DNA from: JAXMCK01 sp046349395
GTDB lineage: Bacteria; Pseudomonadota; Alphaproteobacteria; Geminicoccales; Geminicoccaceae
Direction of reading: 5' to 3'
DNA length: 64,000 nt
Assembly (NCBI GenBank): GCA_046349395.1
Contig: JAXMCK010000003.1
Coordinates: 310,001 to 374,000 of the forward strand
Shown: positions 17,570 to 27,087 of the stretch, one piece after another
How positions within the stretch are numbered: the stretch's first letter is position 1
How the letters are laid out: each line of letters starts with the position of its first letter
Program-made: the position numbers and the translations under genes
The notes under the pieces: generated by a model
What the model saw: only the letters and a program-made list of their open reading frames with translations
Told to the model about the DNA's origin: nothing
The model's database searches: none

Positions 17570-18049
17570 GTGTACGCTTGGTCCGAGGTGCTGGCGGGCC
17601 GGGTCGCCCTGGCCCGCGAGCGGCTGGGCCAGACCCGCCGCCGGGCGGCGCGGCTTCGCCGGCAGGTGGCGGTGCGGCGGCGGGCGGCCGACCGCTTCCG
17701 CTCGCGGCTGCCGACCTGGCTCACCGAGACCGACCGATTCGAGCTGCTCGACGTGCTCGACCGTTTCGAGACTCTGGCCGACGAACTGGAGGCGATCGAG
17801 CAGCGTGAGACCGGCCTCCAGGCCGAGATCGCGGCGCAACTCAGCGAGGACACCAACCGCAACCTGTTCGTGCTGTCGGTCGTGACCGTCGTCCTGCTGC
17901 CGATGACGCTGATCACGGGCATCTTCGGCATGAACGTCGCCGGGCTGCCGGGTCTCGAGGACCCGGACTCGTTCTGGTGGGTGATGTGGGGGATGGTGGC
18001 AGCGGGTCTCCTCTGCTTCGCGGCACTCTATCGCTGGATGCGTTTCTGA
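17570..18049 (+). pseudogene. Truncated second copy of the ZntB-type gene (C-terminal half only)
   Basis: Residues matching the long helix and both membrane segments of the ZntB homologue (EVLAGRVALARERLGQ to YRWMRF) are present, including GMNVAGLPG, but the N-terminal domain is missing. An in-frame GTG at 17570 would give 159 aa, with six non-homologous residues before the match starts at 17585. Conserved reading frame and mostly conservative changes mean it could still be expressed as a membrane fragment, but it is most simply a 5'-truncated duplicate. Confidence 0.8.
17585..18049 (+). repeat. Direct repeat copy 2 of the ZntB 3' end
   Basis: Same-orientation partner of 16041-16505. The two copies flank 1079 bp containing the atypical secreted-protein gene. 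Recombination between them would delete that gene and leave one intact transporter gene. Confidence 0.93.
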
Positions 18050-18136
18050 TACGGGTCCGAGGTCACCCGCCTTCGACCTTCTTCATCGTCCTGCTGATCT
18101 CCTTCCTCGACCTCGCCGCCGCCTGACCAGCCGTGC

Positions 18137-18994
18137 TCAGCCCCCGCGACCCTCCTTCTCGGTCCAGGCTTCCATGAAGGTCCCGAACTCCTCGTCCGTG
18201 GCCTGGAGCAGGCGCTGGAAGGTGGCCTCGTCGAGGCTGCGGACGAGGTCGATGCCGCGGGCGAGGGCGGCGTGCGCCTCGGGGCCGCCGGTCCGGAGCT
18301 GCTCGCGGAGTGCTGTCGCCGCTTCGGCGTCCGCGGCCCGCAGGCGGGCGATCCGGTCGGCCTCGGGTTCGTTCGGCGCAGGACGAGGCTGAGCCGGGCG
18401 GTCCTCGGCGGCCGGCCGCGGGGCCGGCTCGGGTTCGTTTTGCACCGGCCTCGGCTGCGGTGGCGGGGCCGCCGGCTCGGGCGGGCGCTCGGGTTCGTTC
18501 CGCAGCGGGGCCGCGTCGTCGTTGGCTGGGGCGTCGAGGACGTCCTCCTCGTCCTCCGGCCGGGTCTCGCGCAGCTGCTTCAGAAGCTGGAACAGCTGCC
18601 GGTCGAGGCGGACGTGGCAGCGCTGCAGGGCCTCGTAGGGGGCGATCTCGACGCCGAGCCGGACCTCGGCACCGAGGACCCAGGTGGGCTGGTTGAACAG
18701 TGCCGCCTCCAGCCGGTCGAGCCGGCGCTGCCGCCACATGACGGAGGCGAGGCGCTCGACGAGGTGGACGCGATCCGCGTCGTTCGGGCGGTGATGCGCG
18801 ACGAGACGGTCGAGCAGGGCGCGGTAGGCGACCGCGTCCTCGTGCTTCAGCACGAGGTGGGTCTCCGCAGTGAGGCCGTGCTTCAATGCGTTCTGCGCGG
18901 CACGGCGCTTGCCTTCCTCGGTGATCGGGCCGCGGGACTTCGCACCGTTGAGGCGCGCGGCCTCGGCGCGGGTGAGCTTCGGGGCGGTGGTCAT
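18137..18994 (-). CDS. Hypothetical protein with NGAKSRGPITEEGK motif
   Basis: A 285-aa protein. Its N-terminus LNGAKSRGPITEEGKRRAA and QNALKHGLTAE form a recognisable motif shared by a broad family of uncharacterised bacterial proteins. The middle (residues about 60-150) is helical and charged. A proline/glutamate-rich linker (about 165-225, repeated NEPE units) leads to a C-terminal helical segment. No catalytic motif or membrane segment is seen. It is convergent with the truncated ZntB copy. The family is often found near mobile or repeated DNA, but that is only a loose association. Confidence 0.72.
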   Translation of the reverse strand: MTTAPKLTRAEAARLNGAKSRGPITEEGKRRAAQNALKHGLTAETHLVLKHEDAVAYRALLDRLVAHHRPNDADRVHLVERLASVMWRQRRLDRLEAALFNQPTWVLGAEVRLGVEIAPYEALQRCHVRLDRQLFQLLKQLRETRPEDEEDVLDAPANDDAAPLRNEPERPPEPAAPPPQPRPVQNEPEPAPRPAAEDRPAQPRPAPNEPEADRIARLRAADAEAATALREQLRTGGPEAHAALARGIDLVRSLDEATFQRLLQATDEEFGTFMEAWTEKEGRGG

Positions 18995-19061
18995 GCGGGG
19001 GTGTCCAGCGATGGGAGAGCTGGACGGGAGGATAGCATGAAGAGGAATTTTTGCCTATCGT

Positions 19062-20867
19062 CTAGCGGAGCCGCACGACGGTGCCGTCACGCCTCGGGTC
19101 GGCGGCACCCTCTTGGAGGCCGGTGATCGGGTCGATCTTCACCGCCTGGACCGAGCCGATCGCGTCCGTGAGGTTGAAGCGGTAGCCCAGGGTCCAGAGC
19201 TGGGCCAGCGTCTGCGGGTCGAAACCGGTTTCGATCGAGGTGGTGCCGGTGGGCGAGGCCGAGGTCAGCGACAGCCGGGGCGAGGCCACGGCCTCGGCGA
19301 GATCCATGCCGTGGTCGACGAGGTCGAGCGTGATGTTCAGCACCGTATTGATGATGGTCGGGCCGCCGGGAGAGCCGTAGGCCGCGGTCAACTTGTCGCC
19401 GGCATAGAGGAAGGTCGGCGTCATGCTGGTCCGCGGCCGCTTGCCGGGTGCGACGTCGTTGGCACCGGGATCGAAGGCGTCGGGCGACGGATTCGCGGTC
19501 GGCTTCAGGTTGAAGTCGGTCAGCTCGTTGTTGAGCAGGAAACCGTAGCCCGGCACGACGATGCCGCTGCCGAAGAGCGATTCGATGGTCGAGGTGCAGC
19601 TGACGACGTTGCCCCAGCGGTCGGCGACGGTGAACTGCGTGGTGTGGATGCCCTCGACGGGGTCGCCGTCGCGCTGCGCCAGCCTGGTCGGCGCGTCGAT
19701 CGAGGCACGCTGGAAGGGACGTGGATCGCCGGCCTTCACCTCGGCCCGACGCTGGCCCGGGACGATGAACTGGGCGCGGCCATCGAGATAGCGGGCGTCG
19801 AGCAGGCCGTCGATGGGCAGGGTCTGTTCGTCCGTGTCGCCGACCCACAGAGCGCGGTCGGCGAAGGCGAGGCGCATCGCCTGCTGCATGACGTCGAGCG
19901 TGCGGGCCGAGCCGAACCCGTAGCCCGCCGCGGCGTCGCCGATCGGGAGCGGCTCCAGCATGTGCAGCATCTGGAGCAGCGCGATGCCGCCCGAGGAGGG
20001 CGGCGGCACGGTGACGATGCCGACATCGCGATAGCTGCCGCGCAACGGCACGCGGACGATGGGACGGTAGGCGGCGAGGTCCGATTCGGCCATGCGGCCG
20101 CGACCGGCCTCGCCCGCGCGGCTGTTGTCGTGCTGGGCGGCGACCAGCGCCTTCGCCATGTCGCCGCCGTAGAAGGCCTGGATGCCGTGCTCGGCGATGG
20201 CGGCGAGGCTGCGGGCGAGGTCGGGCTGCTGCAGGTGGTCGTTGACGCGCAGCGGCACGCCGTCGGGGCGGAAGATCGCCGCGATCCCCGGATACATGGC
20301 CGTCATGGCGACACCGTCGCGGGCGTCATCCGCGATGCGGCCGGCCATCGTCGGCGGGACCGGAAAGCCCTCCCTGGCGAGTTGGATCGCCGGGCGGAGT
20401 GCCGTCGCGAGATCCACGGTGCCCCAGCGGTCGAGTGCCAGCGCCATCGCGGCGAGGGTGCCCGGCACGCCGACCGAGATGCCGCTGGTCGAGGCTTGTG
20501 CGAAGGTCATGCCCACGAACTGGTCGGGCGTGGCGGCGGCGGGGGCGGTTTCGCGCCCGTCGACGACGACGTCCTCCCCGGTGGCGAGATGGATCAGCAG
20601 CAGGGCGCCGCCGCCGATGCCGGAATTGGCGGGCTCCGTGACGTTGAGCGCCATCTGGACCGCGACGGCGGCGTCGATCGCGTTGCCGCCCTGGGCCAGC
20701 ACGCGCGCCCCTGCCTCGGCCGCACTGGGGTCGGCCGCGGCGACCACGCCTCCCTTGACCCCGACGACGGTACCCTCGGTCCAGCCGAGCGGCGGCTTCG
20801 CCCAGGCGGGCGGGGCGGCGAGAAAGGTGGCGACGAGACTGGCGGAGAGGAGGCGGATCCTCGTCAT
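19062..20867 (-). CDS. ggt: Gamma-glutamyltransferase (gamma-glutamyltranspeptidase)
   Basis: A 601-aa periplasmic Ntn hydrolase that cleaves the gamma-glutamyl bond of glutathione and transfers or hydrolyses glutamate. Signal peptide MTRIRLLSASLVATFLAAPP with cleavage after AWA. The heavy subunit contains GGNAIDAAVAVQMALNVTEP and NSGIGGG; self-cleavage is expected before Thr409 in GIHTTQFTV, which becomes the nucleophile of the small subunit (with GKRPRTSMTPT and YGSPGGPTI). The ATG at 20867 overlaps the stop of the upstream NRDE gene (ATGA), so the two are co-translated. Confidence 0.96.
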   Translation of the reverse strand: MTRIRLLSASLVATFLAAPPAWAKPPLGWTEGTVVGVKGGVVAAADPSAAEAGARVLAQGGNAIDAAVAVQMALNVTEPANSGIGGGALLLIHLATGEDVVVDGRETAPAAATPDQFVGMTFAQASTSGISVGVPGTLAAMALALDRWGTVDLATALRPAIQLAREGFPVPPTMAGRIADDARDGVAMTAMYPGIAAIFRPDGVPLRVNDHLQQPDLARSLAAIAEHGIQAFYGGDMAKALVAAQHDNSRAGEAGRGRMAESDLAAYRPIVRVPLRGSYRDVGIVTVPPPSSGGIALLQMLHMLEPLPIGDAAAGYGFGSARTLDVMQQAMRLAFADRALWVGDTDEQTLPIDGLLDARYLDGRAQFIVPGQRRAEVKAGDPRPFQRASIDAPTRLAQRDGDPVEGIHTTQFTVADRWGNVVSCTSTIESLFGSGIVVPGYGFLLNNELTDFNLKPTANPSPDAFDPGANDVAPGKRPRTSMTPTFLYAGDKLTAAYGSPGGPTIINTVLNITLDLVDHGMDLAEAVASPRLSLTSASPTGTTSIETGFDPQTLAQLWTLGYRFNLTDAIGSVQAVKIDPITGLQEGAADPRRDGTVVRLR

Positions 20868-21601
20868 GCTTCGACCTCCGCGAAAGGAGCCTCGCCCGGC
20901 CGGCCGTCGGCGAAGAGCCAGATCGGCCGCTCGGTCGCGTAGCGGGGCAGGGCGATCAGGCTGCTGCTGACCGTGCCGTAGGCGCCGTCGGTGATGATGC
21001 ACATGGCGTCCCGCGGATCACCCGTGGATGTCGTGCGGTCGGCCAGGATGCCCTGCCAGTCGGCCCAGTCGCCCTTGTCCGGATCGGGCGGCGAGTCCGC
21101 GAAGCGCTGGCGGAAGCTCCGGATCCTGGCCGAACGCGGGTCGTCCAGCTCGCTGGCCTCGATCATGTGCAGACCCGGCTCGATGCGGGTCATGGTGACC
21201 GAGCCGTCGCCGCGATGGGCGACGAGGAAGGCGTCCTGCGGGTCGGCGACGACGAGGTTGAAGGGGCGGTAGGCAGCGGGATCGATGTCGGCCAGGGCGG
21301 CCGCCGCCTCGGGTGCCTCGGCATGGTCCAGGACCTCCAGCACCAGCTCGCCCCGGCTGCGCTTGCCGGGGGCCGGGCCGAGGCTGCCCTTGCGGTTGAG
21401 GATCGCCGCCATCAGGCCGTCGTCGTTGAGGCCGAGCCAGGTGCCGCCGGCCTCGACGTCGAGCCCGGCCACAACCTCGGGACGGTCGGGCCAATGCCGC
21501 TCCGGCGGTTTTGCGGGCCGGGTGCGAAGCTCGTCGCGGTTGGCGGCGACGAGCAGGGGCCAGTGATGGTCGGGACGGCGGAGCAGGACGAGGGTGCACA
21601 A
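20864..21601 (-). CDS. NRDE family (TANGO2-like) Ntn-type protein
   Basis: A 245-aa protein starting at a TTG codon (21601), which places the conserved Cys2 directly after the initiator Met (MCTLVLL). The family-naming NRDE motif is at residues 21-24 (AANRDEL). Other conserved blocks are GGTWLGLNDDGLMAAILNRK and FNLVVADPQDAFLV. Cys2 is thought to be the N-terminal nucleophile. The eukaryotic relative TANGO2 is linked to lipid and acyl-CoA metabolism; the bacterial role is unclear. It overlaps ggt by 4 nt. Confidence 0.88.
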   Translation of the reverse strand: MCTLVLLRRPDHHWPLLVAANRDELRTRPAKPPERHWPDRPEVVAGLDVEAGGTWLGLNDDGLMAAILNRKGSLGPAPGKRSRGELVLEVLDHAEAPEAAAALADIDPAAYRPFNLVVADPQDAFLVAHRGDGSVTMTRIEPGLHMIEASELDDPRSARIRSFRQRFADSPPDPDKGDWADWQGILADRTTSTGDPRDAMCIITDGAYGTVSSSLIALPRYATERPIWLFADGRPGEAPFAEVEA

Positions 21602-21700
21602 CGGGTCGGCTCTCCGCCTGCGACGACGCGAGGTTGGCACGTGCGTCGGTCGAACTCTATATAGCGCGGCAACCAACGACTTCAGTGGAAGGACCCGCCG

Positions 21701-22024
21701 ATGACCACGTTCGACGATCGCGAGCGGGGCGAAGAGACCAAGTTCAAGCACGAGCTGGAGCTGGGCTTCAAGGCGCGCAACCGGCGCAACAAGCTGTTCG
21801 GCCTGTGGATCGCCCAGGACTATCTGGGCCTGACGGGCGAGGCCGCCACGACCTACGCCAAGGACGTGGTGATGGCCGATTTCGCCGAGCCCGGCGACCA
21901 GGACATGCTGAACAAGGTGAAGGCCGACCTCGAGAAGGCCGGCAAGCACCTGTCGGACCATCTGATGACGAAACACCTCAAGGAGTTCGAGGCCCTCGCC
22001 CGCCAGCAGGTGATGGCCGAGTGA
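21701..22024 (+). CDS. DUF1476 protein, F1Fo-ATPase zeta-type inhibitor
   Basis: A 107-aa soluble helical protein. Start MTTFDDRERGEETKFKHELE with the conserved FKARNRRNKLFGLWIA and LGLTGEAATTYAKDVV. In Paracoccus the DUF1476 zeta subunit binds F1Fo-ATP synthase through its N-terminal segment and blocks ATP hydrolysis; this member keeps the charged N-terminal part. It is not beside atp genes. A GTGA overlap couples it to the DUF1674 gene. Confidence 0.9.
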   Translation: MTTFDDRERGEETKFKHELELGFKARNRRNKLFGLWIAQDYLGLTGEAATTYAKDVVMADFAEPGDQDMLNKVKADLEKAGKHLSDHLMTKHLKEFEALARQQVMAE

Positions 22025-22197
22025 GCGAGGAGGAGGAGCGCCCGCAGGAAGCGGTCGACGCTCCTCGGCCGCCGCAGCCCGAGCCGGCACCGGCGCGCGG
22101 GCCGGCGCAGCCGCCGGGCGAGCAGGGCGGCCCCAAAGGTGCCGAGCCGACGCGGTTCGGCGATTGGGAGAAGGACGGCCGCTGCTTCGACTTCTGA
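22021..22197 (+). CDS. DUF1674 (SdhAF4-like) small protein
   Basis: A 58-aa proline-rich peptide starting at GTG 22021, overlapping the DUF1476 stop. The C-terminal signature PTRFGDWEKDGRCFDF is the DUF1674 motif shared with the mitochondrial succinate-dehydrogenase assembly factor Sdh8/SDHAF4, which protects flavinated SdhA. The N-terminal 40 residues look disordered. Function in bacteria is inferred only from this resemblance. Confidence 0.85.
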   Translation: MSEEEERPQEAVDAPRPPQPEPAPARGPAQPPGEQGGPKGAEPTRFGDWEKDGRCFDF

Positions 22198-22263
22198 GGC
22201 GGGAGCGGTGTCCTGGGCGAAGGTGACCGGCGCTCGGCGCTGATCCTGATCGCCGCGATCAGC

Positions 22264-23106
22264 GTGCTCTGGGGCCTGAACTGGCCGGCCATGAAGGTGG
22301 CGGTCGGGGAGATCTCGCCCTGGACCTTCCGGGCCGTCTGCGTGGTGGTCGGTGCCGCCGGCCTGATCGGCGTCGCCGCCGCACGGGGCGAGCGGATCCT
22401 CGTACCGCGGGCGCAGATACCGGCCCTGCTGCTGGTGGCGCTGCTCAGCGTCACCGGGTGGCACATGTTCTCGGCCTACGGCCTGACGCACATGGAGGGC
22501 GGCCGGAGTGCTATCGTCGCCTACACGATGCCGGTGTGGGCCGCGATCTTCAGCAGCATCTGGCTGGGGGAGCGCCTGCAGCGGCGGACCATCGTGGCGC
22601 TGGCGCTCGGGATGGCGGGGGTGGGCACCCTGGTCGCCCCCTCGTTCCTGGCGGCCGGCGGCGCCCTCACCGGCCCGCTCTTCATGCTGGCGGCGGCGGC
22701 GGCCTGGGCGGGCGGCATCGTGGCGCTGAAGCGTGTGCGCTGGGAGGTCGGCATGATCGCGCACACCGGCTGGCAGCTGGTGCTGGGCGGCATCCCGATC
22801 GTGCTGGTGTGGCTCTGGCTGCGCCCGCCCGTCGACCTCGCCAGCCTGTCCTGGCCGGCGATCCTGGGTGCCACCTATGCGGCGACGGTGGCGATGATCT
22901 TCTGCTTCGCCGCGCACAACAAGGTGGTGACGCTGCTGCCGGCGACGGTGGCCGCACTGAGCACGCTCGCCATCCCGATCGTCGGCCTGCTCTGTTCCGC
23001 CCTGCTGCTGGGCGAGCGGATCACCCTCTCGGAAGTCGTCGCGATGGCGCTGGTGGGGGCCGCGATGCTGCTGGTGCTCGTCCCCGGCCAGCGCCGGGCG
23101 GCCTGA
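22264..23106 (+). CDS. EamA/DMT-superfamily transporter
   Basis: About ten membrane helices arranged as two EamA repeats (LWGLNWPAMKVAVGEISPWT in the first, with FMLAAAAAWAGGIVALK starting the second), typical of 10-TM drug/metabolite exporters. From GTG at 22264 the protein is 280 aa, but helix 1 would be cut in half. The open frame extends back through VLGEGDRRSALILIAAIS with no ATG, GTG or TTG; a CTG at 22213 preceded by GGGAG is the best alternative and would restore the full helix. Substrate unknown. It probably shares a transcript with the DUF1674 gene, 66 bp upstream (16 bp if CTG is used). Confidence 0.85.
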   Translation: MLWGLNWPAMKVAVGEISPWTFRAVCVVVGAAGLIGVAAARGERILVPRAQIPALLLVALLSVTGWHMFSAYGLTHMEGGRSAIVAYTMPVWAAIFSSIWLGERLQRRTIVALALGMAGVGTLVAPSFLAAGGALTGPLFMLAAAAAWAGGIVALKRVRWEVGMIAHTGWQLVLGGIPIVLVWLWLRPPVDLASLSWPAILGATYAATVAMIFCFAAHNKVVTLLPATVAALSTLAIPIVGLLCSALLLGERITLSEVVAMALVGAAMLLVLVPGQRRAA

Positions 23107-23240
23107 CACCCCGGGTACGACCCCGCTCCGAAAGAGATTGCAACCGGCGGGTCGCCTAATGTAACCGTGAGCTGAATTTCGTGTGTTTGCGAGTCAACCT
23201 GGTCGGGAGATGACGCCGGGTCCACTCGCCGGAGCATCTC

Positions 23241-23834
23241 ATGGCCGAAGGGGCACCGCCGCGTGGCGCCGACCTGCGCGATGCCCGTGTGCGCGCCGAG
23301 ATCGACCGTCAGGTCGGGGCCAGGATCATGGAGTATCGCCGCCTGCTGGGCCTGAGCCGGCAGGCGATGGCCTCGCGCATCGGCATCAGCATGGGTCAAC
23401 TGCACAAGTACGAGACGGCGGTGAACCGCGTCAGTGCGGGGATGCTGCACCGCATCGCCGGGGCGCTGGGCGTGGAGGTGCAGGCCCTGTTCGACAATCC
23501 GGTGGCGACCGCCGACGCCGTGGAGTTGCAGGGCGAGCGGCGGCTGCGGGCGCTGCTGGCGGATGTCATCGCCGTCCGCGACCCCTATCAGCGCGAGGCG
23601 ATCTTCACCCTCGCCCGCGCGTTCAGCCGCTGCGACCAGACATCGGCGGCCGAGGAGCCGGTAGCCGAACCGCCGGCGGAGGGAGAGGCGTCCGGCGCCA
23701 CCCCGGCCGTACCCGCGCCGGCCAAGCCCGTGGTCCGGCGGTCCGGCATCGGCGGGCGCAAGCGGAGCAGTCCGGCGGCGAAGCCCTCCCCGGACCAGCC
23801 CTCCCTGCCGGGTCGGCGTGGCGGCACATTGTAG
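23241..23834 (+). CDS. XRE-family helix-turn-helix regulator
   Basis: A 197-aa DNA-binding protein. The HTH spans about residues 28-85: GARIMEYRRLLGLSRQAMAS, RIGISMGQLHKYETAVNRVS and LHRIAGALGVEVQALFDNP. The C-terminal 70 residues are proline/alanine-rich and basic and look disordered. Cro/CI-type proteins of this shape are common in Rhodospirillales; the target is unknown, with no obvious partner nearby. Confidence 0.9.
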   Translation: MAEGAPPRGADLRDARVRAEIDRQVGARIMEYRRLLGLSRQAMASRIGISMGQLHKYETAVNRVSAGMLHRIAGALGVEVQALFDNPVATADAVELQGERRLRALLADVIAVRDPYQREAIFTLARAFSRCDQTSAAEEPVAEPPAEGEASGATPAVPAPAKPVVRRSGIGGRKRSSPAAKPSPDQPSLPGRRGGTL

Positions 23835-24042
23835 CAGGACGGCGCAGTCGGCTCGGGCCCGTAGAGGCGGGCGGGACGCGATGGCCGGCAGGATGTCGAA
23901 TTACAACGCGCCGACCTAGATCCGTTCAAAGCGGCGGCGATCCTGCTTCTGCTGCAACAAAGCACGATCTATGGTCTGGCGCCGGGCTTCGTGGCCCGAT
24001 GCTTGGTGCGCGTCCGCAGGGGACCGCCGGGCGAGGATCGGA

Positions 24043-25743
24043 ATGGCGTCGACGCCGCTTGTCATCGGCAGGGACGAGGGCGGCTCGCGGCAGGCCGCGC
24101 GGTGGCGCGCGCCCGGCAGCGGGACGCTGGTGGCCCTCATCCTGTGCCTGGTCATCGCCGCCCCACTGGTCGCGCTGCTGGGCTACGCCTTCCAGCCGAC
24201 GGGCGGCCTCTGGGCGCATCTCGTCGACACGGTGCTGGGCGAGTATCTGCGCACGAGTGCATTCCTGACGATCGGTGTGGGGGCAGCGACGCTCTCCATT
24301 GGTGCCGCCGCCGCCTGGCTCGTCACCGTGTACGAGTTTCCGGGCCGCCGGGTTCTCACCTGGGCACTGGTTCTGCCGCTGGCGATGCCCGCCTATGTGC
24401 TGGCCTACGCCTACACCGACTTCCTGCAGGTCACCGGGCCGTTGCAGACCGGCTTGCGCGTGCTCACCGGCTGGAGCGTGCACGACTACTGGTTCCCCAA
24501 CATCCGCTCGCTGGGCGGGGCCGTCTTCGTCCTCTCGGCCGTGCTCTACCCCTATGTCTACGTGCTGGCCCGGGCCGCTTTCGCCGAGCAGTCGCAGTGC
24601 GCCATCGAGGTCAGCCGCACGCTGGGCTGCTCGCCCTTCGCCGCCTTCCGCCGCATCGGCCTGCCGATGGCACGCCCGGCGATCGCGACCGGCCTCGCCT
24701 TCGTCATGATGGAGACGTTGGCCGACTTCGGGGCGGTCGGCTACTTCGAGCTGCGGACCTTCACGACCGGCATCTACCGCGCCTGGTACGCCAGCGGCAG
24801 CCCGGCGGCGGCGGCCCAGCTCGCCTCGCTCCTGCTGCTGCTCGTGTTCGGCGTCATCGCCCTCGAATGGGCGGCGCGGGGGCGTGCCAGCTTCGCCGCC
24901 AACACGACGCATCTGTTCAAGAAGCAGCGGCTGCACCTGAGCGGGGCGAAGGGTGTCGCCGCGGCGATCGCCTGCGCGCTGCCGGTGCTGTTCGGGTTCG
25001 TGCTGCCGGTCGTCGTGCTGGTCTGGATGACGGCGACGGCCAGCGACGCGCCGGACATCGAGCGGCTCGTTGAGCTGGCGCGGAACACGCTCACACTGGC
25101 CGGCATGGCGAGCGTGCTGATCGTGACAGTGGCCGTCGTCGCGCTCTACGCGGTCGGCCGCGTGGCGACCACGCCGGCGGCGAAGCTCGTGCGCGTGGCG
25201 GCGTTCGGCTACGCGGTGCCCGGTGCCGTCATCGGTGTGGGCATCCTGATCACCGTAGGCGCGGCAGACGCCGGCCTCGGCGACCTGCGCTCCTGGCTCG
25301 GCTTCACGGGCCACAAGCTCGTCATCGGCGGCACGGTGGCGGCCCTGCTCTACGCCTACCTCGTCCGCTTCTTCGCCGTCGGCTACAACCCGCTGGAGGC
25401 GGGCCTCGCCAAGATCGGTCCGACGCTGGGCGATGCCGCCCGCGTCCTGGGCTGCCGCCCGGTCCAGAGCCTGCGCCGCGTCGTGTTGCCGATGCTTCGC
25501 CCCAGTTTGATCAGCGCCGGCCTCCTGGTCCTCGTCGACGTGATGAAGGAACTGCCGGCGACGATGATCCTGCGGCCCTTCAACTTCGACACCCTGGCCG
25601 TCGAGGCCTTCCAGCTCGCCACCACCGAGCGCCTGGATGGAGCGGCGGCTCCCTCGCTCCTCATCATGCTGGCGGGCCTCGTCCCCGTCATCATGCTCTG
25701 CCGGATGCTCGACCGCGGTCGCGCCGCCTCGCTGGCGCATTAG
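24043..25743 (+). CDS. Iron(III) ABC transporter permease (FbpB-type, two permease domains)
   Basis: A 566-aa inner-membrane protein with about twelve helices in two halves. Each half ends in an EAA-like coupling loop: EVSRTLGCSPFAAFRRIGLP in the first and DAARVLGCRPVQSLRRVVLP in the second. This duplicated layout is typical of FbpB/AfuB/SfuB permeases that import ferric iron from a periplasmic binding protein. The ATG at 24043 follows a GAGG box. The likely partner binding-protein gene is at 28643 on the other strand, separated by the interrupted cyclase and the IS; no ATPase gene is in the window. Confidence 0.88.
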   Translation: MASTPLVIGRDEGGSRQAARWRAPGSGTLVALILCLVIAAPLVALLGYAFQPTGGLWAHLVDTVLGEYLRTSAFLTIGVGAATLSIGAAAAWLVTVYEFPGRRVLTWALVLPLAMPAYVLAYAYTDFLQVTGPLQTGLRVLTGWSVHDYWFPNIRSLGGAVFVLSAVLYPYVYVLARAAFAEQSQCAIEVSRTLGCSPFAAFRRIGLPMARPAIATGLAFVMMETLADFGAVGYFELRTFTTGIYRAWYASGSPAAAAQLASLLLLLVFGVIALEWAARGRASFAANTTHLFKKQRLHLSGAKGVAAAIACALPVLFGFVLPVVVLVWMTATASDAPDIERLVELARNTLTLAGMASVLIVTVAVVALYAVGRVATTPAAKLVRVAAFGYAVPGAVIGVGILITVGAADAGLGDLRSWLGFTGHKLVIGGTVAALLYAYLVRFFAVGYNPLEAGLAKIGPTLGDAARVLGCRPVQSLRRVVLPMLRPSLISAGLLVLVDVMKELPATMILRPFNFDTLAVEAFQLATTERLDGAAAPSLLIMLAGLVPVIMLCRMLDRGRAASLAH

Positions 25744-27087
25744 CGCAAGAACTGTCGTTCAGGGCGAGTCGGCCTGGACGAGGAAGATGGGGATCGGCTT
25801 GGGCAGGCCCTTGAGGGCGTGCCGGCCCAGATCGGCGAAGCGCAGGCCCGAGCCGGCAACGAGGTCGCGCACGGTGCCCGACACGAGGACCTGCCCGGGG
25901 CCGGCCAGCTCGGCGACGTGGGCGGCGGTATGGACGGCGATGCCGCGCACATCCTTCTCGACCAACTCGACCTCGCCGGTGTGCACGCCGGCACGCAGCT
26001 CGAGGCCCAGCGGCCGCACCGCCTCGGCGATCAGGAGAGCGCAGCGCACGGCGCGGGCCGGGCCGTCGAAGGTGGCGAGGAAGCCGTCGCCCAGCGACTT
26101 CACCTCGCGGCCGCGGCAGCGCGCGATCTCGGCCCTGGTCAGGGCGTCGTGGCGCTCCATCAACTGGCGCCAGCCCCGGTCGCCCATCTCGGCCGCGCGC
26201 GCCGTCGAGCCGACGATGTCGGTGAAGAGGACGGTGGTGAGGACGCGGTCGATCTCAGGCGGCGGCCGCGAGCCCGTGAGGAACTGCTCGATCTCGGCGA
26301 CGAGCCGATCGGCATCGCCGACCCAGGGTAGATGGTCGGCCCCCGGTAGCTCTACGTAGCGCGCGCCCGGGATGGCACGCGCGAGGGCACGGCCGTCCTC
26401 GACCTCCACCCGCAGATCGCCGCTGCGATGCAGGACGAGGGTCGGGACGCGCACGCTCGGCAGCACGTGGCGCACGTCGATCGCCCGGTTCATCTGCAGC
26501 AGAGCCAGGGCCGCCGAAGGGCTCGCACCCGCCCGCTCGAATTTCGCCCACCAGCGACGGAAGGCGGCGTCGTCCCGGCGGCTCGGGGCGAAGCTGTCGA
26601 GAGTTTCGCCGGTACCCCAGCCGCGCCGGATCAGATCACCGAAGGCCTCGGGCCGGACCTGCCCCGCCTCAGGCTCCGGCGTGTGGGCGTAGGCACCGTA
26701 GAGCACGAGTCCCGACGTGCGCTCCGGATAGGTGGCGGCGAACAGCACGCTCATCGGGCCGCCCTCCGACACGCCCGTGAGCGCCGCCTTTGCCGAGCCG
26801 ACGGCGTCCATGACCGCACGGACATCGTCCATGCGCTGCTCCAGCGTCGGTAATGGCCCTACCCGGTCGGAGAGGCCGGTGCCGCGCTTGTCGAACAGCA
26901 CGAGACGCGAGAAGGCCGACAGGCGAGTGAGGAAGTGCGCGAACGGGGCATCGTCCCAGGCGAGGTCGAGGTTCGAGGTGAATCCCGGCACTAGAGCGGA
27001 TTCGGTCTAACCGGAATCTTTTCCCGATTCCCACAGTTCGTAGTATGTGATTCACGCTTCTCGGTTGGCGTGAGCTGGGATGGTGTG

